In this document: positions 1 to 9,562 of the stretch, one piece after another | How the letters are laid out: each line of letters opens with the position of its first letter | How positions within the stretch are numbered: position 1 is the first letter of the stretch | Virus record (IMG/VR): IMGVR_UViG_3300030110_001834 | Location: 1 to 24,105 of that record | Length of the DNA: 24,105 nt | Direction: 5' to 3' (one strand) | Source of the DNA: a virus | Position numbers and translations under genes: made by a program | Notes under the pieces: generated by a model | Database searches by the model: none | What the model was told of the DNA's origin: nothing | Seen by the model: the letters and a program-made list of their open reading frames with translations, nothing else

Positions 1-74
1 AAAAAGTTTAAATACAAAATAGTTACTAAGGTTACGATAGAGGAAGGGGTGCGAGGCGTTCGGGTATGGAGAGT

Positions 75-3000
75 TTAGTCGTCTTGCAAACTAGGGTCTA
101 GGAGAGGCCACACTAAAGGTCTTAGTTTGTCTCTTACATACACCCCTTCCAGAGATTCACCACGTCTTTCAGCTCGACCTGTCAGTGAACGCTCGACTGT
201 GTCGAAGTCTATTTGGTCGTAAAAATATTTAACATTATATTCAGTTATTTCCTTCATAGCTTTTAATACACCGTCAGGGTTACGGTCTTGGTTTAACAAC
301 GCTCTGTCTAATCGGTCTAGTACTTCAGTTTTCTTAGCTGCTTGGTCACGCACCATAGTTGCTATTTGGTAATTAATGTCTTGCATACTTGAGGTTTCAG
401 TGCTGGTAAAACCTAACCCTTGGGCAATTAACATTGCCTCACTGTAGTATTCAGCGGGCTTTAATTCTACACCCTGGCGGTTTACTAAACCTTCTTGAGA
501 TAGCCGGTACGCTTTTAGAGGGCCACGGAACATTGCGGGTGACATAGTTTCTAAGCCACGTTGGTATTCTTCATCACTAAAATCTTGGGCTGCCCTAAAA
601 GCACTAGCTGCCATGCTACCAAAAGGCCCAGTAAAAGTGTTGTATGCAAAGTTTATCCACGCATTTTCAAAATCACCTTTGGGTAAATCATTTCTAAACC
701 ACAACCCATCTAAACTCGTAGACGCTCCTATGTTAGCATCCGTAATTGCAGACAATGGCCCCATTTCTATGGACTTGGCAAATAAGGCAGCTTGTTCTTC
801 ACTTAACCCTAAAGCGTTAGATATGTCACCATCAGGGCCGAACATTTTAGGGATGAACACAGACCTTATCCACACTTCAGTAGGCACATTTTTAAATGAA
901 AGGAGGTCATAATCTCGCTCCTCTTCTTCATCATCCCCAAACAATTCATTTTTAATCAAGTCAATGCCAGAGGCAAACACAGAGAATAAAGGCATACCGA
1001 CAGTACCTGCGAACAGCCATGTCATTCCTAGCATACCAGCAAATGTCCCCAACGCTTCCATGCGATCCGTGTTAGACATACCCATCCCTTTGTATCCAAA
1101 CACTCCTCGTGCAAAGTTTCTAAAAAGGATAGAAGACATTTGCAAAGGGAACGTCATAAATTGAGTAGCTATGCGCCCAATCGGGCCTTTCATAAGATCA
1201 GGTTTGTTGTAGTTGGTGTAGTTAAAGAGTCCTTTGTACGTCAACTCTACCGCACGTCTCTGTGCTTCTTCTTGAGCTTCCTCCGTAGACAACCCCCTGT
1301 TCTTTGCTTCTGCATACGCTAGTTCAAAAGAAGACATGTACATTATTTCACGGTTCAATCGTTCTGCATGGTGAAATGCACCGCTTAAAGTTTTAACTAC
1401 CATCCGTTGTATTTTGTTACCGGGTCGCCCAAACTCATCACTAGGTGTCCTACTGCGTGAAGTCATGTCTGAAGCATAAGTAGACATAAATATTTCTCTG
1501 CCTACCGCATACGCATGAGCTTTGAGTAGAGCCTCTCGCATTTCAGGGTCACTGTTCTCCATGACATAATTACTTTTCGCCATGTTAACTTCTTTATACT
1601 GGGGGATAAACTCTCCACTTTCATCTTCCACAAACTCTTTTGACCCAAAACCCTGTAATGCAACTATGTTCTTGGTGTATTTAGCAATTATTTTAGAAGT
1701 TGCAACGCCTCCAAATTCTGCACTTAGCACCGGTATACCCACAATAGGTAGCTGAGTAAATTGAATTAACGCAGATTTAGGAGAACTTAACATGTAATAA
1801 AAAACTGCGCTGTTACCCAAGGAAGCGGCTTTATCTAAGAAGTCAGTACGGTCAGGTGGGGCAGTTTCTTGTAAAGCACGCGAACGTAGCACAGCAGTGT
1901 AGGGAGTTATTTTATTTTTAAGTTCTACTGGCATACGTGCAGTTGCAGCTTCTACCCCCGAAATAGCTGCTCTAAGATCATCTGTGTGTTCCAACCTTGC
2001 TAGTTGGTTGGCGGCTGTATTTTGAGAAACAATAAAGTTTCTAAGTGCGTCTGAACTAAATCCTGTTCTTGCTTTTCTTCTTGTAAATCTTTTCCTTATG
2101 TCTGCTTCGGGTAATGTCATCAAATACATTTGGTATATTTGATCTTTTATCTCATTTTCATTAGACAAACCTTTCTTCTCAATAAGGCCGTAAATATCTG
2201 ATAGCATTTTACTGGAACTTTTAAACTCCTCTCCAATCGTTTCAAGCACGGTATCCCCTGCGTCTAACACTTCAATATTTGGGTTCGCTTGTAACTCTTT
2301 AAGTTGCAACTTTCTGTCTACATCAGACTCATACATAAAGTACATCATCTCTCCACCTTCCTTGGCGCGTATAAAATATTGTCCGTAACGCATGAGAGGA
2401 AAATACACTTCCATTTTTTTGGCGCGTTGGTAATTAGACACAATTCTGGCTAGTAATTCTTTTTTCTCCTCTTCAGAATCCATTTCTGCTTGTTCTATCT
2501 TAGCTACGAGTAACTTCTGATGCTCGTCAAACGTTTTTTCATAAGCCTCTTTAGCCATGTTGTAAATTTTAACGCCTCGTTGCCCTCCATTTTCTGCGTC
2601 TTGGAGGCGGCTCCACATATCAAATATTTCTTTTATCTTGTTTTCTCGTTGCGTAACCTCACCTTTGGATTTGTTTACTACGCCAACTGTAACGTTAGAA
2701 GTTCGTTGACTTTGGTACTTATTTATCCTGTCTTTCAAGTCTGGATCATTTTGCAATGCGTCTTGTACATTTTTGTATTTGGAAGGGTCAAAGGCATCTA
2801 TTGTAGCCATGTGCATTATGTCTGCTAATAAATCTGCTCCATCTACAAAAGTCCCGTTGAAATTTTCCCAGGCAGGTATTTTGTCTGCTAATTCTCTTAT
2901 ACGCCTAGCCCGCGTTGCCGACATTTCCATCACCACATCGTTAACTCTAGTGGCGCTTTCTATTCCAAAATTATTTACCAACGTGCGCGTTATACCTTCA

Positions 3001-6000
3001 GTAGTAAACGCTTTAACCAATAGCTTGCGCGTTCTTTCTCCGACTGCTTCTGCCGTAGCGTTTATTATATTAGCCGCTAATTTAGGATCACGGTTTTTGA
3101 CGAGATTACCTATCCCTTTCATCTGTTGATTATAAGTTCTACTCCTATCCACTTTACGTGCTGTGCCTTTGATTTTGTTAGCTACTTTCTTAGCGGCTGC
3201 TATGGTACTTGTAGGCACGCGCTTAGTCGGTCTACCAGCACGTAGCAACTGATCTGTTGTGTCTAACAAAGTAATAAAGCCATTAAGCGTGTTATCACCG
3301 AACCCAAACAGCCGCCTTACTACATTGATAAGTCCTGACAAACCGTTCTTTTGTATGTCTTGTATGTACCCTATGGTGGGTTCTACCGTCATTAAGAACT
3401 CTTGAAATTCTGGCTGGGTAATACCGTAAGCCACAAATTCCATTAGGTCTGTAAATATGTCTAGTTCTTCGGCTAATTTATCCATCTCAGGAGTAGTGCG
3501 GCCATTCGCTTTATCTACAGCGTACTTCATTGCCGCCTCGTCCATCTGGTCAAGTATTTCTTGCCTCAACCTGTTTACTCTTTCAGGTACAGAGTCAGGG
3601 TCGTTTATGGAACGAGCTAATAAATTCATTGTAGCTGCGTGTACAGCCTCGTGCAGAAACGTAACGTTGTTTAATCCTTCGTTGCGAGGAGAAAGGTATA
3701 TAGTGTTTGTCTCATCGAAATACACCCCCGCTGCACCTGTTACAAACTCACTAGCTATTTGAGTATCAACCGCACCTAAGTCTGTAGGTATTACTTGTAG
3801 CTTAGTGTCCTTAATAAAGGGGCGTAGTCTACGCGCTACAAAGCTTTCAAACTTTTTACCCCCCTTTACAATTGAGTCTAATGCACTTTCAAGAGTGACG
3901 TTAGGGTCAGCTAATGCAGGGTTTACTTCTTCCTCTACATACTCTGTTATGGGAGTAGACCTTACAGGTTTTTGCAACCCTGCTTGTTTCTTTATACGTA
4001 AAGCCTTGGCTTCTTTTTTCTCCAAGTCAGTAAACGCACCCCCATCAATAAACTCTTGTGCACGGGTACGTGCTTTTTTATTGCCTTTGTATGCAGGGTT
4101 AAGAGTTATTTCATAGGCATCAGCTAACGCTTCAATACGATCTTCTTTGGTATTAGTTTCTTCTACCGCAGTTGCGTCTCGTATGTTGTTAAGTGTTTTT
4201 TGTTTTTCGTTAAATTCTTTGTTTAGCTCTACTGCTGTTTCACCCCGTTCGGGATCAGTAAACATACCTGCATCGCGTATTTCTCTAAGTTCAGCAACTC
4301 GATTTTTTAGCTCGTTGTATTCTTGGTATGTGTTTATACCTGTTTGTTTTTTACTACGTGTTATAGCGCGTTCAATAATTTGTTGAGGGTTGACCTTGAG
4401 AATTTTGTCTATTCTCGTATTAACCCGCGCCGCAACCTGTGATCTGTTCCCCTGTTCTTTTTTATTTTGATCTACGCGAGCTTGTTCTTCTGGTGTGCGT
4501 GGGGGTTGTGGAGGTCGTCCCCGTTTGCCTTTGGGTTCTAAAGTTACGTCTAAGGTGTATGTTGTTACGTCTTCCTGAGTGTCAGTAAGTAAGTTGGGTA
4601 TTTTGCCCAACGCTTCTTGAGCAGGATTAAAACCTATTTTAAATTCATTTTGTATTTCAGAAATGGTTACCCCATTGTTTTTGGAGATAAACGTAGCTAT
4701 TTGTTTATCCAGGGGAAGGTCTTCTTGTAACTCTCCAACTGGCGGGTCGGTATCTTTTACCTCTATCCCTTTTCCTATCTTAGGGTCTTGCTGGTCTTGC
4801 TGGTCTTGCTCTACAGTTTCTGCTGACTTTAGGCCACCAAGACGGTCAATTTCTTGTTGTAGGAACAGGGCAGCATCATTACCCCCCAACCCTGCTTCTT
4901 GTAAGACTACGTAGGATTTGTACGAATCTAGCCCTGCTTCGTCAGCACCTTCTTCTATTGCTTTCTCCGCTACTGCGGTGATTTGACTTTTTTGGTTATC
5001 ATTAAGAGAAGTTACTTCTGGCGTTGCTGTTTCTTCTGGCGTTGCTGTTTCTTCTTTGGCTAACTCTGCTTCCAACACTTCTTCAGCGGCTATCTTAATA
5101 GCTGTGCCTTCGTCCATGTTTTTATTATTTTGTATTAATCGCTGGGTACGTATTCTTATTTTTTGCTGCGCTTCAGGTGTTTGCAGTAGTCTTTTGCTTG
5201 TGTCTATAGCAATCTGAGCCTGTTGCTTTATTTTTGCATCAACTTCCTGCCGTGCTTGCCGTCTACCTGTGGCTACGTCTACACCTACGTTAAAAGAAGT
5301 ACCAGCTAAAGAACCCGCAGCTTCTGCCGCAGCAGCATCAATAACTCGTTTTATATTTTCTGGGCTAAATACATCCCCTTCTTGTTCACCTAGACTGCGT
5401 TGCCCTGCTATCTGTGTAATTTCTTGAGCACCACCCGTAAGCCCTTCTTCGCCCATCTCCTTCGCAAATTGTTTGGATATGCTTTCAGTTAATTCTTGGC
5501 CGACTTCTTTAGCTAACTGCCGTCTAAGTATGCCACCTACCGGCCCTGCCAAGTCTAATGCGCCAGACGCGATGGCGGTTATGGTAGAAGTATCTTTAGT
5601 GGCGTTAAGGTAGTCACTAATAGCTTGAGCTTGATCTTCTACAGGCAACTCTTTAGTTAAATCCCGTATAAATTCTAGTCTGTTACCTATTGTTTCACTG
5701 CCCGCTAAAGCAGTACCCGCAGTCACCGCACCCGTTGGCCCAGCAACCATAGCGGATGCCATTACCGGTGCAAGCTGGACAGCGCCTGAACCTATGCTGT
5801 ATGCCAACCAATCCCTAAAATCTCCCAAACTCCTTATGTCTGTTATACCCTCAACTCTAGGGCCGTATTCTTGGGCTGTCTCTTGTTGTCTGCGTTGTAA
5901 CTCTGGAAGCGTTTCTAAAATGTCTGCTCTGGATTCAGCAACAGTAGTTTCTACATTACCTCTTAATCTCGCACGTTCTTCTGCATCAGCTTCTTGGTAG

Positions 6001-6398
6001 GTTACAAAATCACCAAGTTCAACAGGGCCAAATACTTTTGCTTCTTTGTTAGCCTCACGGTACAACTCACGAGGGTCAGCGCCTTCGTCTATAGCTTTGT
6101 ATATATCTAATTTTTTAGGGAGTTGGTTTACTCGGAAGGCATCAAACTGTAGGTCAATAGTATCTGGTAAAGTAGCTAACCCTTGAGCAGCACTTGCCGC
6201 GCCCCGCCCTATATTTGAGAAGAACCCTCTTTCACCTTGCTCTGGGCACTCTTCGTTTTCATTTACTACCGTACCATCAGGACATACTTTGGTAGATACC
6301 CCAAACAAGTCTTCAGGCGTAAAAGTACGTTTACCGGGCGCAACTTCAGGTTCCCCAAATAATTCGTTTAGAGTAAAAGTTCTTTTTTGTTCTGCCAA
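75..6398 (-). CDS. Giant polyvalent internal virion protein with zincin and DNA-binding modules
   Basis: 2107 residues. The TTG start at 6398 has GAAGG about nine bases upstream, just after the previous stop, and no ATG is near. Visible order: a duplicated KRTFTxxxLFG motif (5-33); a CPDGTVV...ECP bracket (C39, C51); hydrophobic helices near 200-240; an FtsK-gamma-like winged helix at about 564-615; an AT-hook-like KGKRGRPP at 623-630; charged helices; a zincin-like domain with HEAVH (H916, E917, H920) and a candidate third ligand Glu987 in EFVAYG; a helical region with YFPLMRYGQYF; and hydrophobic segments near 1525-1565 and 1783-1811. Such mosaics match 'large polyvalent proteins' and giant internal virion proteins. 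Presumably packaged and ejected to help DNA cross the envelope. The 74 bases beyond its stop hold no recognisable gene start or terminator. Confidence 0.8.
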   Translation of the reverse strand: MAEQKRTFTLNELFGEPEVAPGKRTFTPEDLFGVSTKVCPDGTVVNENEECPEQGERGFFSNIGRGAASAAQGLATLPDTIDLQFDAFRVNQLPKKLDIYKAIDEGADPRELYREANKEAKVFGPVELGDFVTYQEADAEERARLRGNVETTVAESRADILETLPELQRRQQETAQEYGPRVEGITDIRSLGDFRDWLAYSIGSGAVQLAPVMASAMVAGPTGAVTAGTALAGSETIGNRLEFIRDLTKELPVEDQAQAISDYLNATKDTSTITAIASGALDLAGPVGGILRRQLAKEVGQELTESISKQFAKEMGEEGLTGGAQEITQIAGQRSLGEQEGDVFSPENIKRVIDAAAAEAAGSLAGTSFNVGVDVATGRRQARQEVDAKIKQQAQIAIDTSKRLLQTPEAQQKIRIRTQRLIQNNKNMDEGTAIKIAAEEVLEAELAKEETATPEETATPEVTSLNDNQKSQITAVAEKAIEEGADEAGLDSYKSYVVLQEAGLGGNDAALFLQQEIDRLGGLKSAETVEQDQQDQQDPKIGKGIEVKDTDPPVGELQEDLPLDKQIATFISKNNGVTISEIQNEFKIGFNPAQEALGKIPNLLTDTQEDVTTYTLDVTLEPKGKRGRPPQPPRTPEEQARVDQNKKEQGNRSQVAARVNTRIDKILKVNPQQIIERAITRSKKQTGINTYQEYNELKNRVAELREIRDAGMFTDPERGETAVELNKEFNEKQKTLNNIRDATAVEETNTKEDRIEALADAYEITLNPAYKGNKKARTRAQEFIDGGAFTDLEKKEAKALRIKKQAGLQKPVRSTPITEYVEEEVNPALADPNVTLESALDSIVKGGKKFESFVARRLRPFIKDTKLQVIPTDLGAVDTQIASEFVTGAAGVYFDETNTIYLSPRNEGLNNVTFLHEAVHAATMNLLARSINDPDSVPERVNRLRQEILDQMDEAAMKYAVDKANGRTTPEMDKLAEELDIFTDLMEFVAYGITQPEFQEFLMTVEPTIGYIQDIQKNGLSGLINVVRRLFGFGDNTLNGFITLLDTTDQLLRAGRPTKRVPTSTIAAAKKVANKIKGTARKVDRSRTYNQQMKGIGNLVKNRDPKLAANIINATAEAVGERTRKLLVKAFTTEGITRTLVNNFGIESATRVNDVVMEMSATRARRIRELADKIPAWENFNGTFVDGADLLADIMHMATIDAFDPSKYKNVQDALQNDPDLKDRINKYQSQRTSNVTVGVVNKSKGEVTQRENKIKEIFDMWSRLQDAENGGQRGVKIYNMAKEAYEKTFDEHQKLLVAKIEQAEMDSEEEKKELLARIVSNYQRAKKMEVYFPLMRYGQYFIRAKEGGEMMYFMYESDVDRKLQLKELQANPNIEVLDAGDTVLETIGEEFKSSSKMLSDIYGLIEKKGLSNENEIKDQIYQMYLMTLPEADIRKRFTRRKARTGFSSDALRNFIVSQNTAANQLARLEHTDDLRAAISGVEAATARMPVELKNKITPYTAVLRSRALQETAPPDRTDFLDKAASLGNSAVFYYMLSSPKSALIQFTQLPIVGIPVLSAEFGGVATSKIIAKYTKNIVALQGFGSKEFVEDESGEFIPQYKEVNMAKSNYVMENSDPEMREALLKAHAYAVGREIFMSTYASDMTSRSRTPSDEFGRPGNKIQRMVVKTLSGAFHHAERLNREIMYMSSFELAYAEAKNRGLSTEEAQEEAQRRAVELTYKGLFNYTNYNKPDLMKGPIGRIATQFMTFPLQMSSILFRNFARGVFGYKGMGMSNTDRMEALGTFAGMLGMTWLFAGTVGMPLFSVFASGIDLIKNELFGDDEEEERDYDLLSFKNVPTEVWIRSVFIPKMFGPDGDISNALGLSEEQAALFAKSIEMGPLSAITDANIGASTSLDGLWFRNDLPKGDFENAWINFAYNTFTGPFGSMAASAFRAAQDFSDEEYQRGLETMSPAMFRGPLKAYRLSQEGLVNRQGVELKPAEYYSEAMLIAQGLGFTSTETSSMQDINYQIATMVRDQAAKKTEVLDRLDRALLNQDRNPDGVLKAMKEITEYNVKYFYDQIDFDTVERSLTGRAERRGESLEGVYVRDKLRPLVWPLLDPSLQDD
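4784..4810 (-). repeat. Triple 9-bp tandem repeat in giant gene
   Basis: Three exact copies of ggtcttgct, encoding a Gln/Gln/Asp repeat in an acidic linker just before the FtsK-gamma-like segment. Confidence 0.9.
5015..5050 (-). repeat. Exact 18-bp tandem duplication in giant gene
   Basis: The 18-mer beginning cttctggcgttgctgttt at 5015 is repeated exactly at 5033. It encodes two copies of a Glu/Thr/Ala/Pro hexapeptide in a probable linker upstream of the winged helix. Confidence 0.9.
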
Positions 6399-6413
6399 AG
6401 GGTAGTGCCTTCT

Positions 6414-8531
6414 TTATATTTCATTAAATGTGCGGTTTATAGAGTCCCATCGTACAAGTACCATATCCCCGTTAGCGTCTCTAACTAAATACTGTTGATT
6501 TGGTATTAGCGAACCATAATCCTTAAAATTATCAGGTAAAATTATGGGTTGGTTGCGATCACCCCCACCTTCACTAGTTCCAGTATCTGATAAAAACCCT
6601 TGTGCACCTTGTATATAGTTTTTTATAAATTCAAACTTAATGGCTTCCTGTCGCTCTGGGGAAGTACTAGGATCAAAATATTCTCGGCCCAACACGGTAT
6701 TCTTGAACGACCCCATACCACCACTCAACGCAACATTGGAATCGAACATTTCTCGTGCGTCATTGTACAACTTAATTACTTCAGAATCGGCCCTACCAGT
6801 GGCGCTTATTAGGGCTGTCATTTGTTTGTATTCTCTGGCAGCGTCTACTCTTAGTTGCGCTTCGTTGGCATTGGGGTCTTTAGCTAAAGCCGCTGCAACG
6901 TAGTCATTCACAAAAGAACGTTCATTGGTTTCACTTCCCCGTCTAGCGTATATCTCTGCTACATCTACCTGTATGTCCTGACCACGTTGTGAAGTAGCTG
7001 CTTGGGTAACCATCTGGTTGTACGTAGTTTCAGCTTGACGTTGTGCATTGGCTAGTGACGCTGCTGCGCTTAATCCACTGTTGATTCCGTCCCTTACCAA
7101 CTTCTGTGCATTTCGCTGTGCTTCGAACCTACTCATGCCAAGTTGCTGAAAAGTATCGGTAATCTTGTCCATAGTAGCTACATCTTCCTGTGCAGCTTCT
7201 AGTTTTTCTCCATATATTCTGTTCTCAGCATCTCTCATGCCTCTGGCAAAACCACCTAGCCCTTGTTCTGCTGTGCCTAATAAACCCTCTCGTAGCAACC
7301 TTCTACGTTCTTCTTCAGGAGAAAATCGCTGTTGTCGTAAAGCTTGACGTGCTTGCTCCGCTTCTCTCTGTGCAGTCCTGTAATCTTCAAGTCCCGTAGC
7401 TTTATCAAAACTTTCCCCTACCTCTCGCATCATTTCTTCTTCGCTACCTTGCATTTGCTCGGTAGCTATACTTTCTATTATTTCTTCAAATTCCGTTTTT
7501 TCAGGGCGATCAGGCATTTCTACACGAGGCCGTCTTTTAATAACTTCTTCTGATACTTCTTCTACTTCATCAGGTATAAGTCCAGGGGGTGGGTATTCAG
7601 TAAAGTCTGTAAATTCTTCTTCTTCTTCTTCCTCTTCTACCAAGCCACGGCTTTGGAAACCCACTACTCCACCGCCAGCCATACCACCTTGTTGCCTCCT
7701 GCTAACTTCCTGCATCATGGCAGCGTACTGATCCATTGTCATGTTGCCACCTTCTTGTATGGGTCTTAGTGAGTCTAAGGTAGCCCTAGCAAAAGCTTTT
7801 TCTTGGTCAGTAGAATTGGGGTTATTAAGCACTGCTTGAGCACTCATGTAACTATCTGCTTCTGACAGTGGCCCACCTTCTGCTTTACTAACTACTCCTC
7901 TACCCATAAGTATGTCTTTACGTGTAACTTTTCCATCACCACTTAAATCTGGAAAACCACCGTCTTTAAACGCCACAATACCACCCTGTGCAGCTCTTGG
8001 TAGATTAGAAGGCAGTTGCGGTAAACCTCCAGCCATAGGGGGTCTAGGTGCAGGAGCACGTTGAGGTGCGTTCTGCATGGGCATTGGAGGACGTTGTGGC
8101 ATAGGTGCTTGCCTACCTTGTTGGTTAGCCGCAGCCATCTGCTGTGCCATACCCATTATTCCGGGGGGCATTGGACGCGGTGGTGGTGTTTGACGTGGCA
8201 TAGGTCTGGGCAATCCTTGTGGAGCACCCTGCATACGAGCCGTTAGCGCAGCTATGCCCGCAGGTACTTCTTGTTGTAGTTGTTGCACTATGTTAGCGGG
8301 GTTAGGCGCAAGCACTTGGTTAGCTGATTGTAGTAACTCTTTAGCCTCCCCAAGCTTTAACGCTGCTTCCAGTTTAGGGTCTAGGTCAAGTGGTTCGATG
8401 TCATCATTGACCACCTCTATAGCCATCTGTTCTCTAGCAGTAGGTTTTGGCCCACCCATGAGCTGCCCTAACCCTTGATTCTGCGGGGGAGTTTGGAAAC
8501 CTTTAGGTGTTATTGAAGCTAATCCGTTCAT
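6414..8531 (-). CDS. Proline-rich, EF-hand-like, coiled-coil internal virion protein
   Basis: 705 residues. Residues about 95-180 are rich in P, M, Q and R. Two Gly-rich patches (AAQGGIVAFKDGG at 180-192, GGMAGGGVVGFQSRG at 282-296) flank an EF-hand/dockerin-like loop DLSGDGKVTRKD at 195-206, with acidic residues at loop positions 1, 5 and 12 and Ser at 3. An eight-glutamate run (299-306) follows, then a long charged helical region (about 340-480) and a helical segment to about 645. The C-terminal ~45 residues are beta-like (QQYLVRDANGDMVLVRW). ATG at 8531 with AGGGGA upstream. Calcium binding is plausible but a single loop is weak evidence. Likely a virion-internal scaffold or ejection protein. 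Confidence 0.65.
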   Translation of the reverse strand: MNGLASITPKGFQTPPQNQGLGQLMGGPKPTAREQMAIEVVNDDIEPLDLDPKLEAALKLGEAKELLQSANQVLAPNPANIVQQLQQEVPAGIAALTARMQGAPQGLPRPMPRQTPPPRPMPPGIMGMAQQMAAANQQGRQAPMPQRPPMPMQNAPQRAPAPRPPMAGGLPQLPSNLPRAAQGGIVAFKDGGFPDLSGDGKVTRKDILMGRGVVSKAEGGPLSEADSYMSAQAVLNNPNSTDQEKAFARATLDSLRPIQEGGNMTMDQYAAMMQEVSRRQQGGMAGGGVVGFQSRGLVEEEEEEEEFTDFTEYPPPGLIPDEVEEVSEEVIKRRPRVEMPDRPEKTEFEEIIESIATEQMQGSEEEMMREVGESFDKATGLEDYRTAQREAEQARQALRQQRFSPEEERRRLLREGLLGTAEQGLGGFARGMRDAENRIYGEKLEAAQEDVATMDKITDTFQQLGMSRFEAQRNAQKLVRDGINSGLSAAASLANAQRQAETTYNQMVTQAATSQRGQDIQVDVAEIYARRGSETNERSFVNDYVAAALAKDPNANEAQLRVDAAREYKQMTALISATGRADSEVIKLYNDAREMFDSNVALSGGMGSFKNTVLGREYFDPSTSPERQEAIKFEFIKNYIQGAQGFLSDTGTSEGGGDRNQPIILPDNFKDYGSLIPNQQYLVRDANGDMVLVRWDSINRTFNEI

Positions 8532-8543
8532 ATTTTAAATCCC

Positions 8544-9554
8544 CTAGTCAATTACACCAAGATCGCGCATAGCTGTTTCTGCTGCGCTTTTAGCGTCTAA
8601 TCCTATTTTTATGTAGTAGTCGTATTGGTTAGGGAAGGCTTTCATTGTCGCATCTGTCCATGCAGGGCTTGGCCCACTTGCAGCAGCTCCAGAAGTCTCA
8701 TCCGCGTTATACTTGTTAAGTAAATCCGTAATGCCATAAATATCTGCGGCTCCCCCGGCCAGACTGCTTAGTCCTGATGGACTGTAGTAGCTGTAACTTT
8801 GCGTACCTAAAGGCAACCCACCCAATAAGTCTTGCATATACTTTACTTGCCTGTAAGGGAAATCTCGTTCTTCTTCAAACTGGGCCATATCTGCGGCTAT
8901 ACCTTCAGCGGTTACTGCACGTTGGTCTTTACCCACAGAAGCTAAATCTTTCAGTGCACCCAACCCGTACTGTCTGTCTTTGTTAAACATATCTTGCGCG
9001 TTAGCGAAAGCGTCTCTGTAACCTTCGCCGCGTATGTTGGACAAATTTCCAAGAAGCCCCGCAGTTAGTTCCCCTTCCCCAACACCTTGTCTACTACCAC
9101 CAAAAGCTCCTGCTCGTGCGTACTTATCCCCTAAGTCGCGCATTGCTACATCGTAGTCACTTCTAGCTCCTGCAAACTGTGGCTCTAGTGCGGCTTCAAG
9201 GTACGGGTTCATGTAATTTTGAACCACATTGCCAGAGGCAGGAGTGTAATAACCTTCCCCTGCTGTAGCCCCTGCTGCTATTTCTTCTGGTGTGGGTAGC
9301 GTGTATTCAGAACCTGTAAAAGACCCTGTAGTAAATGCTTGAGGCACACCTAAACTAGCAAGTCCTGAATAGGCTTGAGTCTGTAGTGGAGAAAAATCGG
9401 CTGTTAAATCACCCCCGTAGGCCGTGTAAGGCATTGAAGCCACCGCTTCGCCACGTCCCAACATTTCAGAAACGTATGGCCCAGCCCATGAGGAAAGAGA
9501 CGATTCTTCTGCTCTTTTTTCCTGCCCAGATAAAGTGTTATCGCCGTTTGACAT
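8544..9554 (-). CDS. Internal virion-cassette protein (YMNPYL / GAFGGSRQ type)
   Basis: 336 residues, no signal peptide. After a disordered N-terminus, the conserved core has YMNPYLEAALEPQF (114-127) leading into a helix, then ARAGAFGGSRQGVGEGELTA (147-165 or so) and a long helical region with ANAQDMFNKDRQ. This NPY...GAFGGSRQ arrangement is frequent in marine phage proteins encoded next to giant internal virion proteins (recollection). The C-terminal third is rich in G, S, Y and A. ATG at 9554 with GAGGT six to seven bases upstream; eight bases separate it from the 223-residue gene. Probably a capsid-internal or ejection protein; not assigned to a named family. Confidence 0.65.
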   Translation of the reverse strand: MSNGDNTLSGQEKRAEESSLSSWAGPYVSEMLGRGEAVASMPYTAYGGDLTADFSPLQTQAYSGLASLGVPQAFTTGSFTGSEYTLPTPEEIAAGATAGEGYYTPASGNVVQNYMNPYLEAALEPQFAGARSDYDVAMRDLGDKYARAGAFGGSRQGVGEGELTAGLLGNLSNIRGEGYRDAFANAQDMFNKDRQYGLGALKDLASVGKDQRAVTAEGIAADMAQFEEERDFPYRQVKYMQDLLGGLPLGTQSYSYYSPSGLSSLAGGAADIYGITDLLNKYNADETSGAAASGPSPAWTDATMKAFPNQYDYYIKIGLDAKSAAETAMRDLGVID

Positions 9555-9562
9555 TTTCTACC

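Noticed and set aside
1-74. Possible terminator downstream of the giant gene
   Set aside because: The repeated GTAAC pentamers there are direct, not inverted, and no stem followed by a T-run is present.
4503-4712. Calling the giant protein an FtsK DNA translocase
   Set aside because: Only the gamma-like winged helix is seen; there is no Walker A/B ATPase motor domain anywhere in the protein.
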